From the NCBI GenBank assembly GCA_023405135.1, contig JAEXYZ010000119.1, positions 22,801 through 86,800 on the forward strand: a stretch of 64,000 nucleotides of DNA, given 5' to 3'. The notes beneath the pieces were generated by a model, which had not been told where the DNA came from, did not search any database, and worked only from the letters and a program-made list of their open reading frames with translations. Both the position numbers and the translations under genes were made by a program. Of the stretch, positions 1 to 8,120 are shown one piece after another (positions within the stretch are counted from its first letter, which is position 1; each line of letters opens with the position of its first letter). Source of the DNA: Bacillota bacterium. GTDB taxonomy: Bacteria > Bacillota > Bacilli > Bacillales_A > Planococcaceae.

Positions 1-593
1 TTTGGTCCTGTTATGAACATTTGAGACGTTTTATCAACCATTAAAATGAAATCTGTAATCGCTGGTGAATAAACTGCACCACCTGCACAAGGCCCCATAA
101 TTACAGAGATTTGCGGAATTACTCCTGAGTATATAGCGTTACGATAGAAAATATGTCCATATCCATCTAGAGAAAGTACCCCTTCTTGAATACGCGCTCC
201 ACCTGAATCGTTAATACCGATAAATGGCGTTCCATTTTTTGCTGCTAAATCCATTACAGCAGCAATTTTTTTAGCATGCATCTCACCTAAAGCACCACCG
301 AAAACAGTGAAATCTTGAGCAAATAAATAAACATTGCGGCCATTAACTTTACCAAAGCCTGTTACAACACCGTCTCCAGGTCCTACTTGCTTGTCCATTC
401 CAAAATCAGTCGTTCTGTGGGTAATGAAAGGATTAATCTCAACGAAAGTTCCTTCATCTAACAATAAATCAATACGTTCACGAGCAGTTAATTTCCCCTT
501 CTCGTGCTGTTTCTCAATACGTTTGTCTCCCCCACCAAGCTCAATCTCACGTTTTAAATCATACATCTCATTAATTTTATCGAACATGTCCAT
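1..593 (-). CDS. Propionyl-CoA carboxylase / methylmalonyl-CoA carboxyltransferase beta subunit (partial, C-terminus beyond window)
   Basis: Carboxyltransferase subunit of a biotin-dependent acyl-CoA carboxylase; it would move CO2 between carboxybiotin and propionyl-CoA to give methylmalonyl-CoA. The 197 visible residues start MDMFDKINEMYDLK and carry family hallmarks: KRIEKQHEKGKLTARER, NDSGGARIQEG and MGPCAGGAVYSP, the last two forming the acyl-CoA oxyanion-hole region of the crotonase-like fold. The ATG lies 2 bp after the epimerase stop, so the two genes are co-transcribed. With the epimerase and mutase genes nearby the likely substrate is propionyl-CoA. Homologues are also named methylmalonyl-CoA decarboxylase alpha (mmdA, yqjD); sequence alone does not separate these. 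The gene is cut by the window edge. Confidence 0.9.
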   Translation of the reverse strand, partial: MDMFDKINEMYDLKREIELGGGDKRIEKQHEKGKLTARERIDLLLDEGTFVEINPFITHRTTDFGMDKQVGPGDGVVTGFGKVNGRNVYLFAQDFTVFGGALGEMHAKKIAAVMDLAAKNGTPFIGINDSGGARIQEGVLSLDGYGHIFYRNAIYSGVIPQISVIMGPCAGGAVYSPAITDFILMVDKTSQMFITGP

Positions 594-595
594 AA

Positions 596-1009
596 TTACT
601 TATCCCCTTTGCCACTTTTATCACATAATTCATATAAAACTCCAAAAGAATCTTTTGGGTGTAAGAATGCTACTTCAGCCCCACCCGCACCTGGCTTTGG
701 CTCGTCTGATAGAATTCGAATACCTTTTTCGCGTAATTCTTGCATTCTGTCACGTATGCCAGTTACACCAAATGCCACATGTTGAATTCCTTCGCCTCGT
801 TTTTCAATGTGCTTATAAATCGCACTCTCTTCACTAGTTGGCTCAAGTAGCTCAAATTTAACATTTCCTGCATCTATAAAAGCTACTCGAACATTTTGAG
901 AAGGAACTTCTTCAATTTTAAGTAATTTCAAACCTAATGTTTCTGTATAGTATGTAATACTTTCATCTAGGTTTTTTACCGCTATTCCGATATGGTCCAC
1001 TTTCTCCAT
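596..1009 (-). CDS. mce: Methylmalonyl-CoA epimerase
   Basis: Interconverts (2R)- and (2S)-methylmalonyl-CoA between the carboxylase and the B12-dependent mutase. It is a single glyoxalase/VOC-fold protein of about 137 residues, starting MEKVDHIGIAVKNLDES. Metal-ligand positions typical of the family are visible (His in VDHIGIAV, His in GIQHVAFGV, Glu in GVLYELC). Two adjacent in-frame ATGs occur (at 1012 and 1009) after an AGAAGGGG ribosome site; the second has the better 7-nt spacing and gives the usual family N-terminus, so it is chosen. An upstream extension has no ribosome site. It is followed 2 bp later by the carboxyltransferase gene. Confidence 0.92.
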   Translation of the reverse strand: MEKVDHIGIAVKNLDESITYYTETLGLKLLKIEEVPSQNVRVAFIDAGNVKFELLEPTSEESAIYKHIEKRGEGIQHVAFGVTGIRDRMQELREKGIRILSDEPKPGAGGAEVAFLHPKDSFGVLYELCDKSGKGDK

Positions 1010-1133
1010 CATAACACCCCTTCTGTTATAGTACATCTATATTGTAACGAATTTAAAAACAATAAGCTACGTACTTGAGAAAATTTTCAAATTTGATAAA
1101 CTAAAATTAAGAAAAGAAGGAGAGAACGAGAAT

Positions 1134-1226
1134 ATGAGTAATAAAAAATTTCAAAAGATCGTAGTATATTGTATGATTGCTATTATGGTAATCTCAACTT
1201 TAGCATTTGGTTTATCTTTCTTCTAA
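1134..1226 (+). CDS. prli42: Stressosome-associated membrane miniprotein Prli42
   Basis: A 30-residue protein beginning MSNKKFQKIVVY followed by one hydrophobic helix and ending GLSFF. This is the length and layout of Prli42, first described in Listeria as the membrane anchor of the stressosome, which relays oxidative stress to the SigB pathway. A strong GAAGGAG ribosome site lies about 11 nt before the ATG. It sits divergently between the epimerase and the YqjA-like gene, the neighbourhood I recall for this miniprotein in other Bacillales. Cytoplasmic basic N-terminus (KK, K) and a single membrane span are seen; the stressosome link is knowledge of the family. Confidence 0.85.
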   Translation: MSNKKFQKIVVYCMIAIMVISTLAFGLSFF

Positions 1227-1237
1227 ACACTTTTTGA

Positions 1238-2230
1238 TTACAGTTCTTCTGTAATCTTTTTCTTTTTTTCTTTATTTTTCAACCCTTTAAATGATTGTTT
1301 AATCATTAAGTATTCATCCATTTCTTCGATAAATTGATAGAGAGATGCCATTGCTAAAAATTTTTCATGTGTTTCAGGTAACGGCATTTTTGCAAATTCC
1401 TCTTTTACAATCTCCAGTTTATCTCTAAATCTTTTCGCTGTATTTCCAGAATGTACATTTTCCGATAATTCTTGCATAAAGTCTGCAACTAAATCAGTTT
1501 GCTGTACCATAACAGGAAGCGCAGTAATTTTCGGCAATACTCTTTCAATAATTTCTAATTGTTTTTCCCGCATATCGAAGTATAAATAATGTAGATTTTC
1601 TTTTCGGGTAATATGATTTTCAACATCTTTATAGGCTAACGATTTTGCTTTATTTAGCAAATCTGCCGCCTCAATAATCTCTTTACCATCCCATGAAGTA
1701 TCACCATTGCGCAAATATTTGACAATTTCTGAAAATATAGCGCGGTATAAGTCTTCAATTTGTTCAAGATAATGATCCAAATCTTTTTGAAAATCACCCA
1801 TATACATATTCACAGCAAGGGCTGTCCCAAAACCAATCGCCATCAATGCTAATTCGTTTAGAAATAAATCATAAGTAAAATTTGCTTCTGAATATATATG
1901 CATAATAATAACTGCACTCGATACAAATCCTGCCGCTACTCCAATAGAAACAATTGTCGGGACAAAAACTAAAATCATTAACGCTAATACTAACGGATTG
2001 TATCCGAAAAATTCAAAAGCAACAAATGAAAAAATCATCCCCACTATACTTGCAACTAATCTTGTATAAACAGCATGCAACGACTTTTTCTTCGTTGTTT
2101 GGACACAAAGAATGGTTAAAATGGCCGCAGAGGAAAAGAAATGAAGATTGAAATATTCAGCAATGACAACTGCTAAGCCAGCACCTACTGCTGTTTTTAT
2201 TGTTCGGTAGCCGATTTTAAACTTTTTTAT
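1238..2230 (-). CDS. YqjA-like aromatic-acid exporter family membrane protein, apparent ATA start
   Basis: Family of B. subtilis YqjA (DUF939/ArAE-like): an N-terminal block of about four to five hydrophobic helices (roughly residues 8-140) and a C-terminal helical cytoplasmic domain ending in a basic tail. Transport of aromatic acids is only a family label; the substrate is unknown. Reading up to 2230 gives about 330 residues, close to my memory of YqjA (about 322), and restores the conserved beginning KKFKIGYRTIKTA. The only well-placed start after the AAAGGAG ribosome site (9-nt gap) is ATA. A TTG at 2080 would delete the first two membrane helices and has no ribosome site, so it is judged wrong. 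A base error turning ATG into ATA is possible. Confidence 0.75.
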   Translation of the reverse strand: MKKFKIGYRTIKTAVGAGLAVVIAEYFNLHFFSSAAILTILCVQTTKKKSLHAVYTRLVASIVGMIFSFVAFEFFGYNPLVLALMILVFVPTIVSIGVAAGFVSSAVIIMHIYSEANFTYDLFLNELALMAIGFGTALAVNMYMGDFQKDLDHYLEQIEDLYRAIFSEIVKYLRNGDTSWDGKEIIEAADLLNKAKSLAYKDVENHITRKENLHYLYFDMREKQLEIIERVLPKITALPVMVQQTDLVADFMQELSENVHSGNTAKRFRDKLEIVKEEFAKMPLPETHEKFLAMASLYQFIEEMDEYLMIKQSFKGLKNKEKKKKITEEL

Positions 2231-2274
2231 ACTGATCAGCTCCTTTAAGTTTAGGCGAAATTCTTAAAAGAAAA

Positions 2275-2313
2275 GAACATGCCCTTAAAGTACTTCTGCT
2301 TAAGGACGTGTTC
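2275..2313 (-). terminator. Rho-independent terminator downstream of brxB
   Basis: Arms GAACATGCCCTTAA and TTAAGGACGTGTTC pair with two wobble positions around an 11-nt loop. Read on the minus strand the stem is followed by TTTTCTTTT, so it ends leftward transcription before the yqjA-like gene. Confidence 0.7.
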
Positions 2314-2488
2314 AATTATTTATCCCGCATTAACAGGCAGTAATTTATCTGCACCGAAAGTGAATGACAAAAGTTTATTGCGACGAGTAACTGCCGGTGC
2401 AGTGCAAAACGCCACCTTAAAGATTTAAGAGAAATGAAAAAGATAAGTGAGAAACCAGCAGCCCGTAAAAGCCTATTGGTTCAACTAA

Positions 2489-2522
2489 CAATCAGTGGAG
2501 GATGAAAAACCCCCACTGATTG
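2489..2522. repeat. Perfect inverted repeat, possible dispersed hairpin element
   Basis: CAATCAGTGG pairs perfectly with CCACTGATTG across a 14-nt loop containing AGG and CCC that can extend the stem. It lies 20 bp past the brxB stop. There is no clear T-run on either side, so it resembles a REP-like hairpin or transcript-stabilising element more than a classical terminator. Confidence 0.55.
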
Positions 2523-2541
2523 AAGTTTCACTTTATATCAT

Positions 2542-2982
2542 TTACACTTCTTCACAAAACTCTTCAAAGTTTGCTTGTAAATTTGTAATAACAGACATTG
2601 GATCATGTCCTTCAATTTCATGACGGCCGATGTCTGCCACCACTTTCCCATCTTTTAATAATACAAATGATGGTGATGAAGGAATGTGATTGTCACCGAA
2701 GAAATGACGAGCTGCTGCAGTTGCCTCTTTATCTTGACCTGCAAAAACTGTTACTAAATGATCTGGTCTTTTATCATAATGAATCGCGTTTGCTGCTGCT
2801 GGACGTGCAATACCTCCTGCACATCCACACACTGAGTTCACCATTACTAAAGTTGTGCCAGGACGAGAAAATGCTTCCTCCACTTCTTCTGGAGTTTTTA
2901 ATTGCTCATAACCTGCAGCTTCCATTTCAGCACGCGCTGTTCTTTTAATTTCTTCCATAAATAAATCGTAATCCATATTCAT
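2542..2982 (-). CDS. brxB: Bacilliredoxin (BrxA/BrxB family)
   Basis: Thioredoxin-fold protein that removes bacillithiol from S-bacillithiolated proteins after oxidative stress. The 146 residues contain the family CGC motif (Cys52-Gly-Cys54, in VNSVCGCAGG) and the conserved FAGQDKEAT segment. The ATG at 2982 has AAAGGAG 9 nt upstream. In B. subtilis the yqiW (brxB) gene also lies in the bkd/yqj region, which favours BrxB over BrxA. It is cytoplasmic and appears monocistronic, with its own downstream terminator. Confidence 0.93.
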   Translation of the reverse strand: MNMDYDLFMEEIKRTARAEMEAAGYEQLKTPEEVEEAFSRPGTTLVMVNSVCGCAGGIARPAAANAIHYDKRPDHLVTVFAGQDKEATAAARHFFGDNHIPSSPSFVLLKDGKVVADIGRHEIEGHDPMSVITNLQANFEEFCEEV

Positions 2983-3067
2983 GATTTATCGCTCCTTTCA
3001 ACTACCCATTTTATCACAAAGAGTTTAATTTGAATGTGTTAAAACACTCAAATCACTACTTTATTCA

Positions 3068-4150
3068 CTATGAAAATAACTTATTTACTCCTTGTGTTAC
3101 GGTTATTTCCCCCTGTAAAATAGCACTTTCAATTGATTTAACCTGTGTCTTTTTACTAGCATCATTAAAAAATGAATCAATTAAATGATCAGTAATCATT
3201 GTATGGAACCAGTTCTTAGTCTGCTCTAAACGTCTTTTTTCCCAATAGGATGAATCTTTAATACATTTTTCAAATTGACAAATCATGTCCCATACTTCCG
3301 TTAAACCTGTTTTTTGAAGCGATGATACAGGGAGCGCCTTGCTCATCCAGCCTGGTGTTGAAGGTTGAAGAAAATGTAATATTTGCATATATTCACGAAC
3401 AGTTTTTTGAGCTTTCCGAACATTATCTCCATCACTTTTATGGACGATAATACCGTCAGCCAATTCCATAATGCCTTTTTTCATACCTTGCAGCTCATCA
3501 CCCGCACCTGTTAAAACAAGTAATAGGAAAAAATCAACCATGCCACGAACATAAGTCTCACTCTGCCCTACACCTACTGTTTCAATCAAAATAACGTCAT
3601 AACCCGCTGCCTCACAAAGTAGCATTGTTTCCCGCGTTTTTTTATGTACTCCACCGAGAGTACCTGCACTTGGTGACGGCCTTACAAAGGCATTTTTATT
3701 GCGGCTTAATTCTTCCATACGTGTTTTATCCCCTAAAATACTTCCACCTGATAAAGTAGAACTCGGGTCAATTGCTAACACCGCAACTTTTTTTCCCATA
3801 TTACATAGCATCGTACCAAAGGTTTCGATAAACGAACTTTTCCCCGCTCCGGGTACCCCTGTAATTCCAATGCGAATACTATTGCCAGTATACGGTAACA
3901 ACTCTTGCAATAATTGCTGTGCTTGTTCTTTATGTTCGCTACTTGAGCTTTCTATGAGTGTAATGGCTTTTGATAAAGAAGTACGTGAGCTTTCACGCAC
4001 TTCTTTTGCTAATTTCTTAAGATCTAAAGCCTGCTGTTTTTTTTTACGAAACTTTTTTGGTGTAATTGGGTTCAAACCGTCATGACCACCTTCAACTCCT
4101 GCCATCACGTTTAGCGCACCATTTTTTACACCTTTGTTTTGTTCCTCCAT
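3068..4150 (-). CDS. meaB: Methylmalonyl-CoA mutase-associated GTPase MeaB
   Basis: G3E-family P-loop GTPase that loads and protects adenosylcobalamin in methylmalonyl-CoA mutase. Walker A GVPGAGKS lies at residues 98-105, with the D-P-S-S-xx-SGGSILGDKTRM switch region and the HKSDGDN base-recognition region. At 360 residues it carries a basic N-terminal extension (about 45 residues, KKFRKKKQQ). Its ATG overlaps the mutB stop by one base (TAATG), so it is translationally coupled to its client enzyme. Formerly annotated ArgK; the context makes the mutase role secure. Confidence 0.95.
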   Translation of the reverse strand: MEEQNKGVKNGALNVMAGVEGGHDGLNPITPKKFRKKKQQALDLKKLAKEVRESSRTSLSKAITLIESSSSEHKEQAQQLLQELLPYTGNSIRIGITGVPGAGKSSFIETFGTMLCNMGKKVAVLAIDPSSTLSGGSILGDKTRMEELSRNKNAFVRPSPSAGTLGGVHKKTRETMLLCEAAGYDVILIETVGVGQSETYVRGMVDFFLLLVLTGAGDELQGMKKGIMELADGIIVHKSDGDNVRKAQKTVREYMQILHFLQPSTPGWMSKALPVSSLQKTGLTEVWDMICQFEKCIKDSSYWEKRRLEQTKNWFHTMITDHLIDSFFNDASKKTQVKSIESAILQGEITVTQGVNKLFS

Positions 4151-6300
4151 TATTCAGACACTTCCTCATAGCCTAAACGTTTGTAGATTTCTTCGATGAT
4201 TTTCATTGCTGATACAGGAATGACACTACCAGGTCCAAAGATTGCAACCGCACCTGCATCATAAAGGAATTGATAATCTTGGGCAGGAATTACACCACCA
4301 ACAATGACGATAATATCTTCTCTACCTAATCTTTTTAGTTCGGCAACAAGCTCTGGCACTAATGTTTTATGACCTGCAGCAAGAGAGGATACCCCTACAC
4401 AATGCACGTCGTTTTCAACTGCCATTTGTGCAGCTTCTTCTGGTGTCATAAATAAAGGAGAAATATCCACGTCAAATCCTAAATCTGCATAACCAGTTGC
4501 AACAACCTTCGCACCGCGGTCGTGACCATCTTGACCCATTTTTGCAACTAAAATACGTGGGCGACGTCCTTCATTTTCTAAAAATTCTTCAGTCATTTGT
4601 TTTACTTCAGAAATTAATTCAGCATCTGAGAAGTTTGAAGAATAAACACCAGAAATAGAGCGAATAACCGCCTTATGACGTCCAGATACTTTTTCGATAG
4701 CATCTGAAATTTCACCTAATGAAGCACGTGCTCGAGCAGCATCAACAGCTACAGCAAGTAAATTTTCGTCACCAGTTTCAGCAGCGCGTGTTAGGCGAGA
4801 TAAATGCTTTTGAACCTCTTCTTCATTACGCTCAGCTTTTAATTTTTCTAAACGTTCAATTTGATTTTGACGAACAATTGTATTATCGATATCTAAAATA
4901 TCAATTGGTTCTTCAACATCTAGCAAATATTTATTTACCCCAACAATTGTTTCAGTTTTTGAATCAATTTTCGCTTGACGTTTTGCAGCAGATTCCTCGA
5001 CTTTCATTTTTGGAAGACCAGTTTCAATTGCTTTTGCCATACCACCAAGGGATTCGATTTCTTCGATTAATGCCCATGCTTTTTCAGTTAGCTCATCCGT
5101 TAACTTTTCAACGTAATACGAACCACCCCATGGATCAATTACTTTTGTCATCGCTGTTTCTTCCTGCAAGAATAATTGCGTATTACGAGCAATTCGTGCA
5201 GAAAAATCTGTTGGAAGTGCAATTGCTTCATCTAATGCATTTGTATGAAGGGATTGTGTATGCCCCATTGCTGCTGCGTTCGCTTCAATTAAAGTTCTTG
5301 TTACGTTATTGAATGGATCTTGCTCTGTTAACGACCAGCCTGAAGTTTGGGAGTGCGTTCTTAAAGCAAGAGATTTTGGATTTTTTGGATTAAACGTACT
5401 CATCATTTGCGCCCAAATACGACGAGCTGCTCTCATTTTCGCAACTTCCATATAATAATTCATACCAATTGCCCAGAAGAAAGATAGGCGAGGTGCAAAG
5501 GAATCAATATCAATACCAGCTTTTAGACCAGTTCGAACGTATTCAAGTCCATCTGCTAACGTATATGCTAATTCAATATCATTTGTTGCCCCAGCTTCTT
5601 GAATATGGTAGCCAGAAATTGAAATGGAGTTAAATTTCGGCATAAATTTACTAGTATACTCGAAAATATCCGCAATAATTTTCATGGACATTTCCGGTGG
5701 ATAAATATACGTATTACGTACCATATATTCTTTTAAAATATCGTTTTGTATTGTTCCAGCTAACTGTTCAGGTGATACACCTTGTTCTTCTGCAGCAACG
5801 ATATAAAATGCCATAATTGGTAAAACCGCACCGTTCATCGTCATCGAAACTGACATTTGATCTAGTGGAATGCCATTAAATAAAATTTTCATATCCTCAA
5901 TGGAATCAATGGCAACACCAGCTTTACCAACGTCCCCTTTTACCCGTGGATGATCTGAATCATAGCCTCGGTGAGTTGCAAGGTCAAATGCAACAGATAA
6001 ACCTTTTTGCCCCATCGCTAAGTTTCTACGATAAAATGCATTTGATTCTTCAGCCGTTGAAAATCCAGCATATTGACGAACAGTCCAAGGACGCGCAACA
6101 TACATCGTTGGATATGGTCCTCGAGTATTTGGAGCAATACCTGCAACGTCATGTAAATGTTTGGCATTTTGTATATCTTCTTTATTATAAAATTCTTTTA
6201 CTTCAATTCCTTCATTTGTCATGAAAGAACCGTTTGGCTGCAATTGTTCATCTAGCAATATTTTTTCGATAGCAACGGATTTAAAATTTGGTTTACTCAT
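4150..6300 (-). CDS. mutB: Methylmalonyl-CoA mutase large (catalytic) subunit
   Basis: Adenosylcobalamin-dependent isomerase converting (R)-methylmalonyl-CoA to succinyl-CoA. The 716 residues show the N-terminal TIM-barrel substrate domain (GPYPTMYVARPWTVRQYAGF at about 61-80) and the C-terminal B12-binding domain with the cobalt-ligand motif DGHDRG at 591-596 (His593), followed by the SSLAAGH segment and GGVIP. Start ATG has AAGGAGG 7 nt upstream. It overlaps mutA by 4 nt (ATGA) and meaB by 1 nt, forming mutA-mutB-meaB. Also called scpA. Confidence 0.97.
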   Translation of the reverse strand: MSKPNFKSVAIEKILLDEQLQPNGSFMTNEGIEVKEFYNKEDIQNAKHLHDVAGIAPNTRGPYPTMYVARPWTVRQYAGFSTAEESNAFYRRNLAMGQKGLSVAFDLATHRGYDSDHPRVKGDVGKAGVAIDSIEDMKILFNGIPLDQMSVSMTMNGAVLPIMAFYIVAAEEQGVSPEQLAGTIQNDILKEYMVRNTYIYPPEMSMKIIADIFEYTSKFMPKFNSISISGYHIQEAGATNDIELAYTLADGLEYVRTGLKAGIDIDSFAPRLSFFWAIGMNYYMEVAKMRAARRIWAQMMSTFNPKNPKSLALRTHSQTSGWSLTEQDPFNNVTRTLIEANAAAMGHTQSLHTNALDEAIALPTDFSARIARNTQLFLQEETAMTKVIDPWGGSYYVEKLTDELTEKAWALIEEIESLGGMAKAIETGLPKMKVEESAAKRQAKIDSKTETIVGVNKYLLDVEEPIDILDIDNTIVRQNQIERLEKLKAERNEEEVQKHLSRLTRAAETGDENLLAVAVDAARARASLGEISDAIEKVSGRHKAVIRSISGVYSSNFSDAELISEVKQMTEEFLENEGRRPRILVAKMGQDGHDRGAKVVATGYADLGFDVDISPLFMTPEEAAQMAVENDVHCVGVSSLAAGHKTLVPELVAELKRLGREDIIVIVGGVIPAQDYQFLYDAGAVAIFGPGSVIPVSAMKIIEEIYKRLGYEEVSE

Positions 6301-8000
6301 CGTTGTACCTCCTTCAAGCTTACAAGAACATCATTTAGCTTATTAATAATATTTTGGCCAGCAAAAATAAAGCCGTTTAAGCCGTTATTTAGCCATTCTG
6401 TCTCTTCGTCTTTAAACTTGCCTGCAACATCTAAAAGTAAGTTGTTCGGTTTTTGAGCAAGCAATGAAGGAATTAACGATTTCGTATCATCATCCTGTGC
6501 CGCAACAATTACATAATCGTAATTAGCTTGTTTTAACCAATCGATTGCATCTTGAACGGATTCAATTTCACCTGATTGTTCAAGAGTAATTCCAGCTGTT
6601 GCAAAAAATCCAGAAACGAAATCTGCACGTGCTTTAAAATTTTTTAACTTTCCAAAGGTTAAAATTGCGATATTTGGTTTTATTTCATTATATGTTTCAC
6701 GTAATTGTTCAAATGGAATTGCTAATCGTTTCACTTGTACAAACTGTGAATTTGTAACACCTGGAAGTTCATCAACAGGATTTGCATAAATATTTGTTCC
6801 AATTAATGATTGTTTTCTCGTTTCAACTGCTTTTAGTCGATTATTATATACTTCCTCTATTGCAGCTTGTAGTTTACCGGATTGAATATATGCATCAATT
6901 CCGCCTGCATCTTCAATCTCAATAAATAATTGCCAAGCCTTTTCTACATATTCTGCAGTTAATGATTCAATAAAGTAAGAACCACCAGAAGGATCTAATA
7001 CATTTGTAACAAGTGATTCTTCTTTCAGCACTAATAAAACATTTCGTGCGATGCGGATTGATTGTTCAGTTGGCTCTGATAGAACATCATGTGGATGAAC
7101 TGTAACAACATCAGCCCCACCAATTAGTGCTGCGAAAGCTTCATTCCCAGCACGTAAAAGATTTACATACACATCTAATTTTGCAAAACTACGTACAGAT
7201 GTTTCAGCTACTACTGGTATAGCATCAGCTTCATTTACACCGTAAGCTGATGAAAACGCTTTCCACAATACTTTAAAAGCACGTAGCTTTGCAATCTCAC
7301 TGAAGAAGTGTGTATCAATTGCAAAATTAACGAAAAATTTCTTAGTAAAGTCCTCGAATTTTTCTTCTTTTTGAGCATATTTGGCAGCTAATGCTAAGGC
7401 AATTGCAAGCTCTTGAACAATATTTGCCCCGTCATTATGGAACGTTACTGTATTAGCAGAATATGTTCGAACGTTTTCAAAACTATCTAAAGTGACAGGT
7501 TCGTTCGCAATGATAAAGCCATTAATTTTTTGTCTATTATTTTCATCAATTTTATTAAAAACATTTAATAATGGATCATTATCATTTTGAATATAAAATT
7601 TAAACGAATTTTCAGATATGTAATTCGCTAATTGTGCTAAGTTTTCATCATTCCATTCAAATGGAACACGGCTATCTATAGTAAGTACATTATTGCCTTT
7701 ATTTAAACTATCTTGAATATTGGCAAAAAATTCCTCTGCAGATTCCCCATAAATCTGTTGTGCTATTAAAATTCCTGCAGATTTTTTTAAAGAACGAATC
7801 GTTGTGATTTGTTTCTCTAATTTATCACCTAGTTTTTCCACTAACATTTCCTGAGTGTAAAGTGGTTCTAATGTGACACCTTCCATTGTTTTTGTGTACA
7901 GTGTTTCAAACGATTTCCCCTTTAAAGCTTTTATTGCCTGCGTTTTCCAGTCGTCATAATTGACAGTTGGAAATTGAATATCTTTCATTACATTTGACAT
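6297..8000 (-). CDS. mutA: Methylmalonyl-CoA mutase small (non-catalytic) subunit
   Basis: Partner subunit of the heterodimeric mutase. It has 567 residues with a degenerate TIM-barrel and a C-terminal B12-like domain (from about residue 445) that lacks the DxHxxG cobalt-binding motif seen in MutB, as expected for the structural subunit. It keeps DPSGGSYFIESLT, which parallels DPWGGSYYVEKLT of MutB. It is somewhat shorter than the roughly 600-640 residues I recall for other MutA proteins. The chosen ATG at 8000 has only a weak GAGA ribosome site; a strong AAAGGGGG lies about 20 nt upstream, too far for it, so expression may be lower or the start unusual. Confidence 0.93.
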   Translation of the reverse strand: MSNVMKDIQFPTVNYDDWKTQAIKALKGKSFETLYTKTMEGVTLEPLYTQEMLVEKLGDKLEKQITTIRSLKKSAGILIAQQIYGESAEEFFANIQDSLNKGNNVLTIDSRVPFEWNDENLAQLANYISENSFKFYIQNDNDPLLNVFNKIDENNRQKINGFIIANEPVTLDSFENVRTYSANTVTFHNDGANIVQELAIALALAAKYAQKEEKFEDFTKKFFVNFAIDTHFFSEIAKLRAFKVLWKAFSSAYGVNEADAIPVVAETSVRSFAKLDVYVNLLRAGNEAFAALIGGADVVTVHPHDVLSEPTEQSIRIARNVLLVLKEESLVTNVLDPSGGSYFIESLTAEYVEKAWQLFIEIEDAGGIDAYIQSGKLQAAIEEVYNNRLKAVETRKQSLIGTNIYANPVDELPGVTNSQFVQVKRLAIPFEQLRETYNEIKPNIAILTFGKLKNFKARADFVSGFFATAGITLEQSGEIESVQDAIDWLKQANYDYVIVAAQDDDTKSLIPSLLAQKPNNLLLDVAGKFKDEETEWLNNGLNGFIFAGQNIINKLNDVLVSLKEVQR

Positions 8001-8079
8001 ATTCTCGCTAAAAAAGCTTCCCCCTTTAACTGTTTATATTTCATATTCTACAATAGAAAACGTTGCCATAAAAGTACAA

Positions 8080-8114
8080 AATAATAAAGGAAGCCCTATT
8101 TAATAAGGCTTCCT
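8080..8114 (-). terminator. Terminator of the bcd-lpdV-bkd operon
   Basis: Stem AGGAAGCC / GGCTTCCT around an 11-nt loop; on the minus strand it is followed by TTTATTATTTT. It lies just past the bkdB stop and separates the bkd genes from mutAB. Confidence 0.8.
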
Positions 8115-8120
8115 CGCATG

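Larger units (their letters stand above)
2231..2541. other. Intergenic stretch between yqjA-like gene and brxB
   Basis: About 310 bp without a supported gene. It holds two stem-loops (listed separately) and the ribosome site of the yqjA-like gene. The middle part (about 2330-2480) is less AT-rich than neighbouring gaps and shows no open frame; it may belong to a dispersed intergenic repeat that includes the 2489-2522 hairpin. Confidence 0.5.

Noticed and set aside
334..837. Long plus-strand frame opposite the carboxyltransferase and epimerase
   Set aside because: Shadow of two clear minus-strand genes; no ribosome site or recognisable protein.
2330..2480. Possible riboswitch or small RNA in the brxB-yqjA gap
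   Set aside because: No known aptamer pattern recognised; only isolated hairpins.
3028..3052. Weak hairpin between brxB and meaB
   Set aside because: Imperfect short stem without a T-run; could not be supported as a terminator.
4719..5312. 197-codon plus-strand frame opposite mutB
   Set aside because: Gln/Leu-rich antisense shadow of a conserved gene.
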